A DNA stretch of 64,000 nt from Ilex aquifolium (lineage: Eukaryota > Streptophyta > Magnoliopsida > Aquifoliales > Aquifoliaceae). Numbering within the stretch: the first letter of the stretch is position 1; each line of letters opens with the position of its first letter. The notes below the pieces were generated by a model, which was given only the letters and a program-made list of their open reading frames with translations, did no database searches and was not told the origin of the DNA. This document shows, piece after piece, positions 1 to 9,956 of this stretch. Made by a program: the position numbers and the translations under genes. The stretch is taken from positions 7,502,001-7,566,000 of the forward strand of contig OX637410.1 of NCBI GenBank assembly GCA_951799425.1, read 5' to 3'.

Positions 1-1772
1 CTAAATATTGCTAGTCTCTAGTAATACGAAAAAGAAAAATCTACTCCTAATGCCATTTTCGTAGGTCATCCGGTTGCATTTAGCTTATGCAACAAGTCGT
101 TGAACCACTAGGTTTACCCTAGCGGACGAGTGTTGTCTCGTGAGGGTTTCCAGGGAAGCTACCCACAAACTTCAGTCGAACAGATGTGCATCGGAGAGTG
201 CTGACTAAAGTAAATTAGCATCATGGTCGTTGGGACACCAGATTCTCAATTTTGACTTATGTCTCACACGTCCTTATTTCACAGGTATTCATTCTATGCA
301 AAAATTATCATTTGTTACATTGGTATTTGAAATTCTCAATGCAGTAGGAATGATCATTCAAGCAACCGGAATTGTTGTGTAACAAATACTCCCTTTTATC
401 ACCTTCCATGGATAGTTTCGATTTCACAAACCTCACATAGTATACCCTCAGTAAAATTTCACTCTGATTATAGTGACTTGTTTCTCACAGATCATGTGAT
501 CAGAAGATGGCCAATCGAAAAATCACATGCACAATTTAGGAAAGGAGTGAAATTTTTAAGAAGCAACTACTTATGTTTGGCATAACCTCATGAAAGAATA
601 TTAACGCAATTAAAAGGAATGCTATTTACCATATCCCAATTGTGATTATCAACACATGCATGTAACAGACTTGAGATCAGTGGCTAACGAAACGACGTCA
701 GGGATTTTCAAAGGCTATCTTCTGTTTACGTATTGTAGCACACCTTTTTCTAACTTCTTGATATTTTGCCGAGAGATGACATTTCTTTCTTTCATTTTTC
801 TCATTTTTCACTTTCTTGGCAAGTTCTTGCCTTTTTGCTTCTTGTTTTGTTTCAATTGTTCCAATCAACTCTTCTTGGATGATAATCTCGAATGCTTCTT
901 TTTCTTTTCCTTTTTCTGTATCATCTTACAAAGAGGATGTAAGAAAATTAGATAGCCAAGGTATGTCAAGTATGTTTTCCTGTGGATTGGTAATCATATA
1001 GGTTTATCAAAGAAAAATTTATACATTGATGGCTCAAACATGGCTAACGAGGGATAAATTTTGTCAAAGAAAGGTCTAAGGCTAAATATTATATCAAAGA
1101 TGGCCTAAGATCATTTCTCAAGCATGTGCACATGTATGTGTCGTATGCGATGGTTCCTTGTGGGATATGTCAATAGATCACTTTTAAGTGCGTCAATCAA
1201 AGCAAGGTTAATGAGATCATTCAAAAATTGAGAGTGAACAAAATTTACTTGAGTAAACATTGATTGTCTCTCAAAAGCATCGTTAGGTTCGAAACTCACC
1301 CTGGTGTTCTTTGTTATCTCCACTGTGTATGTCGGGTTTTCCAGGGGGTATTGGTTATATACCTATTCCATTTTCGAGTCAGATCCTCCTGTACCTTTAA
1401 AATAACAAATATCGATGTACATATGACAATTTAAGTATAAAGAGAATACCAATTTTTTTCAAGAAATGTGGTTTTAAGTCTCGGTTGATAAATGGAGGTG
1501 TCAAACCGATCATGTGCAAATTTACTCTAGCGAGCATTCTTAATATCCACATTTGTTCCATCACCTTTTAATTTTTATGCTAAATCTGCAAATGCATTAA
1601 AATAAATAAAAGTGATAAATGGAACCATTCATTTCAAAATATCATATTTTAATATCAACGGTTCGATTCATTCACAATTGCACAAAAACTTACAACTATC
1701 AAAGAAGAAATTCATAAAAAGAAGTACTTTAAACAAACATAAAAACAAGAACAATAACAGAAATCCTCTCTC
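1..1772 (-). other. 3' untranslated internal region of A1
   Basis: Non-coding on the element strand. It is almost identical to 52706-54515 in A2, apart from small indels (for example about 37 extra bases in A2 near 53385-53420). The T-rich plus-strand open frame at about 656-955 is on the wrong strand for the element and is not believed. No separate gene is seen. Confidence 0.7.
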
Positions 1773-2873
1773 TCACTCTCCTCCTTGTGCACCATCTCCT
1801 CCATGTCCACCATGTCCACCCCTCAAAAGCCTAAGGATCTCATCCTGCTTAGCTTCAATGCTAAGCATGACGTCCAATAAGGAGCGTCGGGTGCTGGTGC
1901 TAGGTCCCGCCTCTGCTGGCTGATCTCCCTCTCTCTCCATCTCTCTCTCCATCTCATCAAGCTCCTCTTGTACCTCATCCACTCCGTGGGCCGGGGGCTC
2001 TTATTGCCTTGCCGTTGGGCCGTCACTATGACTTTGGCTTCTCCGGAAGGAAGCCTTGTTCAGTAGCCCCATTGGCTTTTGGATTTCCATCTCGGGCTTC
2101 ACCCTTACCCCATGTTCCGTGCACATTTCAGTCACCAAAGTAGCAAAAGGGAGTGCACTCCTCTTTACATCACACCCCTTCTTCATTTCATTCAAGATGA
2201 GAGAGGGGAGGTCGATGCTATGTCCTTTTCCAATGGCATACAAAAGTCGGGCCATGTCGGGTAAAATCTCATTCTTTCTTCCTACGGGAGCGAAGTTAGA
2301 CACCGCAATTAAATTCATCATTTTATATTTGTCGGTGAGCTCCCCTTACCTAAAAAATCTCCTCCCTGCCCATGAAAAGTCAGCTACCCCCGTCAATTCC
2401 TTTCCCACCACATTCATTGCTATGTCCTTCTTTGGGGGGTAGGTAGGGTTTTGCACTCGAGGTATTTCCTCTCTTATTTCAATGATGTATACTTCATCCA
2501 CGTCAATGTGGGTACCCCTAACATATGTCCGGATTGCGCCGTTGATGATCTCAGCGTTGGAGTAAAACTCCCGCACCAAGTCAACAACGGCGTCTCCACC
2601 ATTCCTCAAATACCAGACCCACTCCCTCCTCTCCATTTCTTGCCTTATTCTAATCCCAGCAAAGTCATCAATCACAACATCTCTCTCACAAACAATTGCA
2701 TGCTTATGGTAAAAATTTTCATACCTTTCAGCCTTTAAGGCATTGGGAAACCTGGTCCTGTCATATCTCTTTGTCCTTTGCCTTCCTTCCCTTTCTTCTA
2801 TCACCTCTTCTACAATGTTTGGATCTTGGTTCACTAGTGGAGCACGCCTGGCAGGGAGTTTCATCCTTGGCAT
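1773..2873 (-). pseudogene. env-like ORF (plant transposon protein domain), two in-frame stops
   Basis: A single reading frame of about 367 codons runs from ATG at 2873 to TGA at 1773, broken by in-frame TAA at 2348-2346 and near 1995. Both look like CAA-to-TAA changes, because the frame continues with sensible protein on each side. The N-terminal half (FPNALKAERYENFYHKH, then an Arg/Glu-rich stretch) resembles the putative plant transposon protein domain found downstream of pol in some Athila-type elements. The C-terminal part is acidic and helical (DEVQEELDEMEREMERE) and ends in Gly-Gly-His repeats. I see no signal peptide or membrane segment, so 'env-like' refers only to position. The start is the first ATG about 218 bases downstream of a TATA box at 3098-3091. 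A C-terminal remnant of the same ORF is in A2 (54687-54516). Function unknown. Confidence 0.65.
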
Positions 2874-3090
2874 GGCGTTCGAACGTGGGTTTTGGTTTGA
2901 GAGGGTGCTGAAAAGTGCTGGAAACTTAGGGTTCTTGGTCTGGGATTGATGATTTTGATGTGGAGAGGAGTTACGGAGGGTCGAATTTGGGTATTCTTGG
3001 AGAATGAGGGCGAGTTGAGGTCTGTGGAGTGAAAATGAGTTCTAAGGTTTTGAAAAATTTGGGGATTTTGGCTGAAAAAGACGAACCAGG

Positions 3091-3098
3091 CTTTTATA
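3091..3098 (-). promoter_or_regulatory. TATA box for the env-like ORF
   Basis: The minus strand reads GGCTATAAAAGCC. It lies 14 bases downstream of the last palindrome of the cassette at 3112-3411 and about 218 bases upstream of the ORF start at 2873. The cassette-then-TATA order matches the LTR promoters of A, D and F, which suggests an independent internal promoter. Confidence 0.5.
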
Positions 3099-3111
3099 GC
3101 CTGAGTTGTAT

Positions 3112-3411
3112 CGTTCGAACGTTGGTGACGTTCGAACGTTGGTAGAAGGATTTTAAACAAACCGTTCGAACGTGGTATGGTGTTCGAACGTGGTGAGCTC
3201 TCAGTACTTTTGAGTTTCTGTCAGAGGCCAAAGTACTGTAAGTTCTCTTCGTTCGAACGTTCTATTGGCGTTCGAACGTTAATCTCGTTCGAACGGTCTA
3301 TTGGCGTTCGAACGGACTGAGCTCCCAGTACTTTTAAGTTCCAGCAGAAGCTTCATCAGAGGCTGAGTACTGTAAGCAGTCAACGTTCGAACGTTACCTG
3401 GCGTTCGAACG
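3112..3411. repeat. CGTTCGAACG palindrome cassette, five pairs
   Basis: Ten copies of CGTTCGAACG (one is TGTTCGAACG) at 3112, 3129, 3163, 3181, 3250, 3269, 3286, 3305, 3384 and 3402. They form five pairs with 7 to 9 bases between members. Linkers contain repeated GAGCTCCCAGTACTTTT and TTCCAG words. The cassette lies directly upstream (element strand) of the TATA box at 3098-3091. Confidence 0.9.
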
Positions 3412-3680
3412 TTGAACCAAAATTAAAGTTTTTCTCTACTACTCTATATACAATCAAAGAAAACAAAACACACAAATTTAAATCAAGAAAAACTAAGGCG
3501 TCTCAGGATGAACCCCTACCCACGCTTCAGGTTGGTATTTTGGGGCATTCCTTACTCGGCCCATATTTTCATTTCAGTCAAAAGAATTTATACAAAAAGA
3601 TTTTTACACTTTTTACAACAAATTCGGACCTTTGACATTCACTCCCCCAACAAAAGTACAAATTTTCTACAGAAAATTAT
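3412..3680 (-). other. Spacer between Cys-rich ORF and palindrome cassette
   Basis: AT-rich and without a credible ORF. It separates the end of the small Cys-rich ORF from the palindrome cassette. Nothing else is recognised. Confidence 0.5.
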
Positions 3681-4091
3681 CTAATCCGAGTCTCCCTCTG
3701 TGTCTGTGTAAAATGGACAACCAGTAACTCTCCCAACTTCCTCTCTCACAAATCGGTTAAGCACAGTACCGGAATAGCATGGCGTATCAGAGTAATCCTT
3801 ACTCAGCCCATTCACTATCCAGTCTAATCGATCAAGTGCGCGACCGGAAATTGGTTCAGAACACTGGTTGTACCTTTTTTCGTGAAAGAATCTGCCACAC
3901 TGTTTACAGGCACCAAGCCTTTTTGCACGATGACGTTTGGCAAAGCTGCTTCTGCCACAGAGGGGTTTCGCTTGTTTTTCTTTGATTTCAGCCTTCCTTA
4001 CTAATCTTGCTTTTCTCATGATCATAATATGTACATCAGATGGAAAAGTACATAGAACTCCTAGGCTAAACCAAAAAAGATTTACATCCAT
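3681..4091 (-). CDS. Conserved small Cys-rich ORF of Athila-like elements
   Basis: Intact 136-codon ORF, starting MDVNLFWFSLGVL and ending TDTEGDSD. The centre is very basic (Lys/Arg-rich around residues 27-60) and carries CKQCGRFFHEKRYNQC, a C-x2-C-x11-C arrangement with a nearby His that could bind a metal. The tail is acidic. A clearly homologous frame of the same length lies at 60771-61175 in element G, with the same start context, the same RYNQC/QYNQC motif followed by AEP/SEPIS and RALDRL, and the same position between the post-pol hairpin and the palindrome-plus-TATA block. Conservation between a young and a decayed copy suggests a real element protein rather than chance. I do not recognise the family. 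A nucleic-acid-binding role is only a guess from the basic and Cys-rich composition. Confidence 0.6.
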   Translation of the reverse strand: MDVNLFWFSLGVLCTFPSDVHIMIMRKARLVRKAEIKEKQAKPLCGRSSFAKRHRAKRLGACKQCGRFFHEKRYNQCSEPISGRALDRLDWIVNGLSKDYSDTPCYSGTVLNRFVREEVGRVTGCPFYTDTEGDSD

Positions 4092-4304
4092 GATTGCTAA
4101 ATTTTAAGACTCACTATCTGGTTCTTTAACATCTGCCAGTCACAAAGACGATTGAAGCTGATTCATAAGCATAATCATCAATTTATACAATCAATGTTCA
4201 AACATGATTAACAGCGACAATAAAAATTTAAAAATTTACGAAAATTATGAACGAACAAGAACTGATGAACTGATGAACTGATCATACCCCCCAACCTAAA
4301 CTGA
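4092..4304 (-). other. AT-rich leader between post-pol hairpin and Cys-rich ORF
   Basis: No credible coding frame. It ends at the purine run GGTTGGGGGGTATG (minus strand, near 4286-4297), which follows the hairpin and resembles an internal polypurine tract. Confidence 0.4.
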
Positions 4305-4320
4305 ACATTGTCCCCAATGT
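4305..4320 (-). other. Conserved hairpin and purine tract downstream of gag/pol
   Basis: The minus strand reads ACATTG-GGGA-CAATGT, a short stem with a four-base loop, followed about 10 bases later by GGTTGGGGGG. Element G has the equivalent AAACATTG-CGGA-CAATGTTT at 60594-60613 followed by GGGAGGAAGGG. The combination marks the end of the gag-pol unit in both elements. Confidence 0.55.
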
Positions 4321-4465
4321 TTCGAATTTACCGGTTCATGGAGTGTGGAGACGAGGTTGAATGGTAGAGATCTGTTCACCGTTGAAACCTACAAACAAAA
4401 ACACAAAAATTACTCATCTGTGCGCAAATCTGGGTTTCGGGTGTTTCCTGTTGTTGAAGGGTTCC

Positions 4466-5902
4466 CTACATGGAATTGGCCTTGTGGTTGCTTTGGTTGA
4501 GCAGGAAACTTTCCCTTTCGTGTGTGACCATGGATTGAGTCAACTTTTGGATGTGGCTTTTAAGATCCTCAAAAGATTGAGTGGTCTGGGTTTTGAAATC
4601 AGTGAAAGCCTGTGTGGAATTATTGTTATAATTCATTTGGCTTTGCATGAACTGATTCAGTGTGTCCTCAAGGTTCCTCTTTTATGGTGGTTGGTATGGT
4701 TGATATGCAGGAGGTCCTTGAGGTGGTGGGTATGGTCCTTGTTGTTGGTTCATGGGTATTGGTTGTGTGTTCTTCCAATTGAAGTTAGGGTGGTTTCGCC
4801 ACCCTAGATTGTATGTTTCAGAATATGGGTTGGAGTAGGGCTTGTTGAAGTTGGAAACTGTATGTGTTTGTTCCAACAAGACTTCTTTGAATGCTGGGAT
4901 GGTGGGACACTCCCCAGTAGGGTGTCCTGTTAGCGCACAAATTCCACACATTTGCTCGGTGGAAGGGCTAACATCAACTTGATGGACTTTCTTCATCTCT
5001 AAAGCTTCAAGCTTTCGAGATAGTGTGGACATTTTTGCTCTCAAGTCATCATCCTCTCTCAAGACATATTTTCTTCCTTGGGAATTAGATGGTCTGGCTT
5101 CTACAGTGGTAGGGGAGGTTGAGTCCCACATCTGAGAACTGTCAGATATGGTGTCGAAAAAATTGAATGCCTCCTCCGGACTTTTTCCCATGAATTCTCC
5201 TTGGGCCATCATTTCGACAAACTGACGTAGTCTAGAGGGTAAAGAGTCATAGAAAAATCCTACCAAAGTCCAATTTTCAAAAGCATGATGTGGGCAGGAT
5301 TGGAGAAGATCTTTGAATCTCTCCCAACTTTGATAAAAAGTTTCTCCTTCTTTGACCGCAAAATTCATGATTTACCTTTTTAGTGCATTTGTGCGGTGTA
5401 AAGGAAAAAAATTTCTAAAAAATTCATTTTGTAATGCTTGCCAATTGGGTATTGAAAAAGCCTTTAAAGAATTTAACCATTGTTTGGCTCTATCCCTCAA
5501 GGAAAAAGAAAACAGTTTCATTTTGGCCAATTCAGAATTGTCTTGGAATGTTCCACACACTTCCTCAAAATCTTTTATATGCAGATATGGATTTTCTGCA
5601 TCCAATCCATGAAACACGGGTAATAACTGCACTGTCCCCGACTTTACAGTAAAGAGGGGAGCATTTTCAGGAAAAATAAAACAAGAGGGGACACTATTTC
5701 TTGTGGGATTTAAGTAATCCCGTAAAGTTCGGATGTTAGGGACCTCCTCCTCTCTCATAGGGACTTCTCCATTTCTTTCATTATTTGCCATACTACCCTC
5801 ACAAGAGTCTGCTACTGATCTAGGTGAATTAGGTTTAGGCTGATTCACGGACTCACACGATTCTGCCGGTAAATTTTGGAAGTGAGGAGTGCCCTCAGTC
5901 AT
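4466..5902 (-). pseudogene. gag of A1 (capsid plus CCHC knuckle), two in-frame stops
   Basis: One frame of about 479 codons from ATG at 5902 to a stop at 4466, interrupted by TAA at 5374-5372 (probable CAA-to-TAA) and TAA at about 4684-4682. It encodes the Athila-type Gag: a Ser/Asn/Glu-rich N-terminus, a retrotransposon gag core (motifs LLPVFHGLDAENPYLHI, KQWLNSL, FFPLHRT, FYQSWERFKDLL) at roughly residues 90-250, a coiled segment (LSRKLEALEMKK), then one CCHC knuckle CGICALTGHPTGEC. After that comes a Pro/Gln/Tyr-rich tail. Gag would form the cytoplasmic particle. The homologous part of G (55772-56475) shares the same order. No protease follows, so the gag is detached from pol. Without the two stops it would be complete. 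Confidence 0.8.
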
Positions 5903-5995
5903 AAAGAAAATAAAACAAAGTTATTTACAGTAAACCAAAATATACACAATGTTGAAGGTCTTTTTACCTTTCACCTTAAAATACCTTTTAAAGGT

Positions 5996-6013
5996 TCCCC
6001 GGCAACGGCGCCA
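5996..6013 (-). other. Primer-binding site (tRNA-Asp type) of A1
   Basis: The minus strand reads TGGCGCCGTTGCCGGGGA, the 18-base site typical of Athila elements and complementary to the 3' end of tRNA-Asp. It lies six bases inside the LTR end at 6020. Confidence 0.9.
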
Positions 6014-7318
6014 AAAACTTGATGCTTGATCAGAAATGTGTACACCCAAGTGCAGGCGGTCAAGCTGTAGTAATAATCCGGTTTGAGTCCGGAGTCGAAT
6101 CCACAGGGAACTTTTGTTGATATTTCTGAGGTGAGCAGTGGTAGAGACCTATTGATTGTAACCTTTGAGATTTGCTGTGAAATATGAGTTTTTCTGGACA
6201 GAATATAAGATTCTTTCCAGAAATATTTTCTTAACAAAATAGGTGCTAATAAAAAAAAGTCACTCTTTAGTGCAAGGATCTGGACATGTAGCTAGTTATC
6301 CGGTTTGTCTTAATTGTGCTTGATAACTCAATTAACTCCCGTGTCAACAGCAAGTTAATCGGAAGATAAAGATGGATTGTGAGAATTAAGAACATGATTC
6401 CGATGTCTTTCTAGAAGTTTACAAGAATTGTCTGTGCCGAGACTTAACCCGTCTACAAACAAACAAGTGTTTCTACAAGACATCCAATCATGATATTAGT
6501 ATTCCATTCTTTAAATGAAGTACAATAAGGGGGAAGATTGAGGGGTAGTCATGAGCATCTAGCCGGGGTACATGCCTTGAACTGATGAGTCTTTCTATGC
6601 AAGAGTCATCCGTGTCATAGAAAGAACCCACAATAATACAAAGTACCCTAGCTTTACTAGATGCAATCAATCATCCAATAACAAGAAGAAATAAGCGTTA
6701 AGCATAGAAACATTGCACAAATATGATTCTCGGATAACTTATACATGCCCTTCTCCTCTTACTAAAGAGTGAATGAGAAACTACTCACTCTTCATGGCTT
6801 GGGTAAAGCTAGAAAAGTGAGTGATGCTCATCCCTCCAAGTAGAGAACTTATAAGATAAAGTAACAACAAATGCGTAGCCAATCTTTAACAAAGAATGGG
6901 TGAATCACATTCCACCCTTCACGGCTTTGGTAAAGCTCTAGAAAAGTGGAAGAGTTTCACTCTTCTAAGAAAGAAAGAAGCGCAAGCAATGGAAGTGAAA
7001 TGTATGAACAATAAAAGAAGAAGAAAGCTAGTCACATTTGGAGGGTGGCTTCCTCAACCAAGAATTGGAGGGTTGCTTCCTCAACTAAAAGGTGAGCTAT
7101 CTCTCTTCTATGCATGAAAAATGAAAGCATAAACATAAGCATAAACATAAAACTACTGTTATAACAAGCAAGAGATGTTGGACTAAAGCCAAACTAATCT
7201 CTAAAATAAAGACTTCATACAAGGGAAATGAGCTAAATCTACAATGAGAGTGGGAGTCTAAGCCTCCATCAACTTTCCTACTTCCTACTTGGCTCCCCTA
7301 ACTCTCCAACAAGGGGAG

Positions 7319-7326
7319 TATTTATA
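7319..7326 (-). promoter_or_regulatory. TATA box of A1 LTR
   Basis: The minus strand reads CCTATAAATACTCC, about 635 bases into the LTR and about 107 bases downstream of the nearest palindrome. A poly-G/C run of 19 bases lies just downstream of it, inside the likely transcribed region. Confidence 0.6.
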
Positions 7327-7432
7327 GGCAAGAGGAGGAGACAAGGGGGGGGGGGGGGGGGGGTGAAGGAATAGTGTTTGCCGCCCAAGTCCAAGTGAAC
7401 AGTCAACAACTCTGCTGCCTGTCTGTGAATAA

Positions 7433-7777
7433 CGTTCGAACGTGAGTTGGCGTTCGAACGTTCTTTCTGTTTTTGCACTAAGGGCGTTCGAACGTTTACT
7501 GCCGTTCGAACGTTTCTTCTGTTTTTGCACTGAGGGCGTTCGAACGCCAGATTTGTTTTGACCCTATCACTCGAGTAGTCTGGTGGTCTTTTGTGAGGTT
7601 CAGTTCCAACTCTTTGCAGTAGTCTGGTCTTCCATCAACTCAAGTGTACGTTCGAACGTGAGTTGGCGTTCAAACGTGACACTCAAGTGCTTCAAAGCTC
7701 CAGTCTTCTTTCCTAACTGCAACACGCCTTCTCTTCAGCAGTTGAGTCTGCTACAGTGCAATGTGGACGTTCGAACG
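7433..7777. repeat. CGTTCGAACG palindrome cassette in A1 LTR
   Basis: Perfect copies at 7433, 7451, 7485, 7503, 7537, 7649 and 7768, with a degenerate copy (CGTTCAAACG) at 7667. Pairs are separated by 8 bases. The last site is single here but paired in A2 (52483 and 52501), so A1 has lost one 18-base unit. Confidence 0.9.
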
Positions 7778-7961
7778 TTCTGGCTGTGCTCCAAGCTTTT
7801 CCAATTTTGGCCCTAATGTGCTGGTGTTGCATCCAAGTGTGGTACTTTTTGTTCTTGGGTCCTTGTTCAATTTAGGGCCTGAAATGACATCACTTAAACT
7901 CCATTAAAGTACAATTAGTCTTAAAATGTCATAATAACATGTCAATTTTAAGTACTAATCA

Positions 7962-9560
7962 ATACCCAATAGCTCCATGTAACCCTCCACCAATGTGTCG
8001 ATCCGGTTGATCTCATGTCCCTCTTCATCATCCCCCGGTTGTTTAGACAAGTTGAAAACATTGAGGTCCATAGTCATGTTCCCAAATGCAAGCTTCATAA
8101 GACTGTTCCTACAATTAATCACAACATTAGAAGTAGCAAGAAAAGGTCTACCAAGTATGACAGGGATTTGAGAACTAAGATTTCCAACCGGGTGAGTGTC
8201 AAGCACAATAAAATCAATAGGAAAGTAAAATTTATCGACTTGTTCTAAAACATCCTCAACTACTCCCCTCGGTGTTCTGACACTACGATCCACCAACTGA
8301 AGAGTGATCGGAGTTGGCTTCAACTCTTCAAGCTGCAGTTGTTGATACACCAAGTACGGTAGAAGGTTGACACTCGCCCCCAAATGAAGAAGAGCTTGCT
8401 CCACCCAGAAATTCTCGATCGTGATAGCAATGGTAGGGCATCCGGGATCCTTGAACTTTGGTGGGGTGTTAGTCCTCAAAATTGAGCTCACTTGCGCGGT
8501 GAGGAAGGTCTTCTTGTGCATATTTAGTCTCCTCTTCGCGGTACACAAGTCCTTCAAGATCTTGGCACAAGATGGGATTTGCTTTATAGCATCAATGAGT
8601 GGAATGTTGATTTTTACCTGCTTGAACATCTCAATTATATCAGAATAATTAGCCACCTTGACGGGTGGCTTCAACCGATTAGGAAAAGGGGCAGGAATGG
8701 GGGATGCATGAACACTTTCATCAACCACTTTCATTTTCTCACTCACCTCACCCCCCCTCCCTCGATGTCACCCTTAGTCTCTTGCTCTATTGGCAATGTG
8801 GTTTTGGGTGAGACTTTTGGCACACTGGTCTTATCAATTTGTTTGGCTCTTCCAAGGGTGGTGACCGCTTTGAGTTGCTCGCAACTCTCACTATTGGGCT
8901 CGGACGACTCAATGACATGTTGGCCTCTAGGGTTTTCTTGGGGTTGAGCGGGGAATTTTCCCTTCTCTTGTTGTGATGCCCCCATTAAATTGGTCAACTT
9001 AGTGAGTTGAGTCCGAATGTCATTAAAAGTTGTGACATTTTGATTGTTGATGGCGGTTTGGCTTTGGATGAAATTATAAAGCACATCATCCGAATTTCTC
9101 CTATGGGTAGGTTGGTATGTGGGAGGGTTAGATGGTGCTTGTTGAGAAAAAATTTGTGGAGGTGGACTTGGTGAATACCCTTACGGATTGGACCGGGGGT
9201 ATTGAGAGCTAGACACTTGCCCTTGACCTTGGTATTGACTTCGCTTAGGAGGCATATGAGGTGTATATGCATTAGACCCATAAGGAGTGGGATTCTCATT
9301 TCTCCAACTAATGTTCGGGTGATTGCTCCAACCTGGATTGTATGTGTTCGAGTGCGGGGAAAATGATTGCCTTGTTTGATTAAAAGCATTTACTTGCTCG
9401 TGGTACACTTCCTTAACTGCCAGAATGTTAGGGCAGTCCGATATGGAATGCTCCACACTCTCACAAATTGAGCAAAACTCCTTGGCCTTTGAGACATCGG
9501 ACACCTCGTGTCTCCTATTGACTTCTAAATTCTCCACCTACCATGACAACCTGGTGATTT
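7962..9560 (-). pseudogene. gag C-terminus and aspartic protease region of B
   Basis: From 9560 to 9181 the frame encodes the gag C-terminus with the knuckle CSICESVEHSISDC and an Asn/Pro/Tyr-rich tail. It is continued in frame to 8743 after a TAA near 9180 (probable CAA change). A frameshift in the G-rich stretch near 8745-8757 moves the reading to the frame 8746-7962. That frame encodes the Athila retropepsin segment: FKQVKINIPLIDAIKQ, then LLHLGASVNLLPY, then VILGRPFLATSNVVI. The catalytic position, Asp in the DLGA motif kept by element G, is His here, which should inactivate the protease. An in-frame TAG also occurs close to 9540. The sequence stops where the A1 LTR begins. Confidence 0.75.
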
Positions 9561-9948
9561 TGTAAAACCCGGGAAATTTGAACTTTTTCCAAAAAGGGCA
9601 AAATAGTAATTTGCCACTATAATGCGTATTTAAAATACTCATGTTCTAGACCTCGGATGAGTAAACAGAGTTCGCCATTGGATTCGTATCGCGGAAACGA
9701 GTCACCTTGTCAAATTTCGTCGAATTCCGAGATAGTCAGATTTTTGCACGTCGTTCGAGGCGACTGCGTGGCGAATAACCTCACGAACGTCCCCATGAAT
9801 AAATTTTACAAAATTTTCGTAAAATTGAATTAAAGATCAAATAAAATTATTTTGAACTTAAACCGGGATCAAGTAAATCGTTTCGGGACTAAATCGGACC
9901 CGATTAAGCGAGGGACACGTGGCGCGACGTGGGCAGAGTATTTAAAAC

Positions 9949-9956
9949 TATAAATA
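9949..9956 (+). promoter_or_regulatory. TATA box of C 5' LTR
   Basis: AAACTATAAATAGGGG, followed by a pyrimidine-rich start region and a GAGAGAGAG leader. The same arrangement occurs in the 3' LTR (about 17059) and in E (33773 and 41405). Confidence 0.65.

Larger units (their letters stand above)
1..7961 (-). mobile_element. Athila-like element A1 lacking pol (3' LTR off window)
   Basis: Minus-strand Ty3/gypsy element. In transcription order it has a 5' LTR (7961-6020), a tRNA-Asp-type primer-binding site, gag, a conserved hairpin, a small Cys-rich ORF, a palindrome cassette with TATA box, an env-like ORF and a long 3' untranslated part reaching position 1. Position 1 corresponds to 52706 of the second copy A2, where a purine tract and the 3' LTR follow within 12 bases; A1's 3' LTR should therefore start just left of the window. 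Protease, RT, RNase H and integrase are absent: the sequence passes from the gag end (4466) to the post-pol hairpin (about 4320) with no pol remnant. It is therefore a non-autonomous derivative that would need pol in trans. Its right end abuts element B coding sequence, so it inserted into B. Confidence 0.85.
6020..7961 (-). repeat. 5' LTR of A1
   Basis: A 1942-base LTR bounded by TG at 6020 and CA at 7961 on the plus strand. It is nearly identical to 50740-52694. On the element strand, U3 holds the CGTTCGAACG cassette (7777-7433), a TATA box (7326-7319) and an uninterrupted 19-base G run (7345-7363, plus strand). The near identity of A1 and A2 points to recent activity of this family. Confidence 0.9.

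Noticed and set aside
656..1001. Hydrophobic Phe-rich plus-strand ORFs, present in A1 and again at 53423-53744 in A2.
   Set aside because: They lie on the opposite strand to the element, in its 3' untranslated part, and reflect T-rich sequence. Presence in both copies is due to near identity of A1 and A2.
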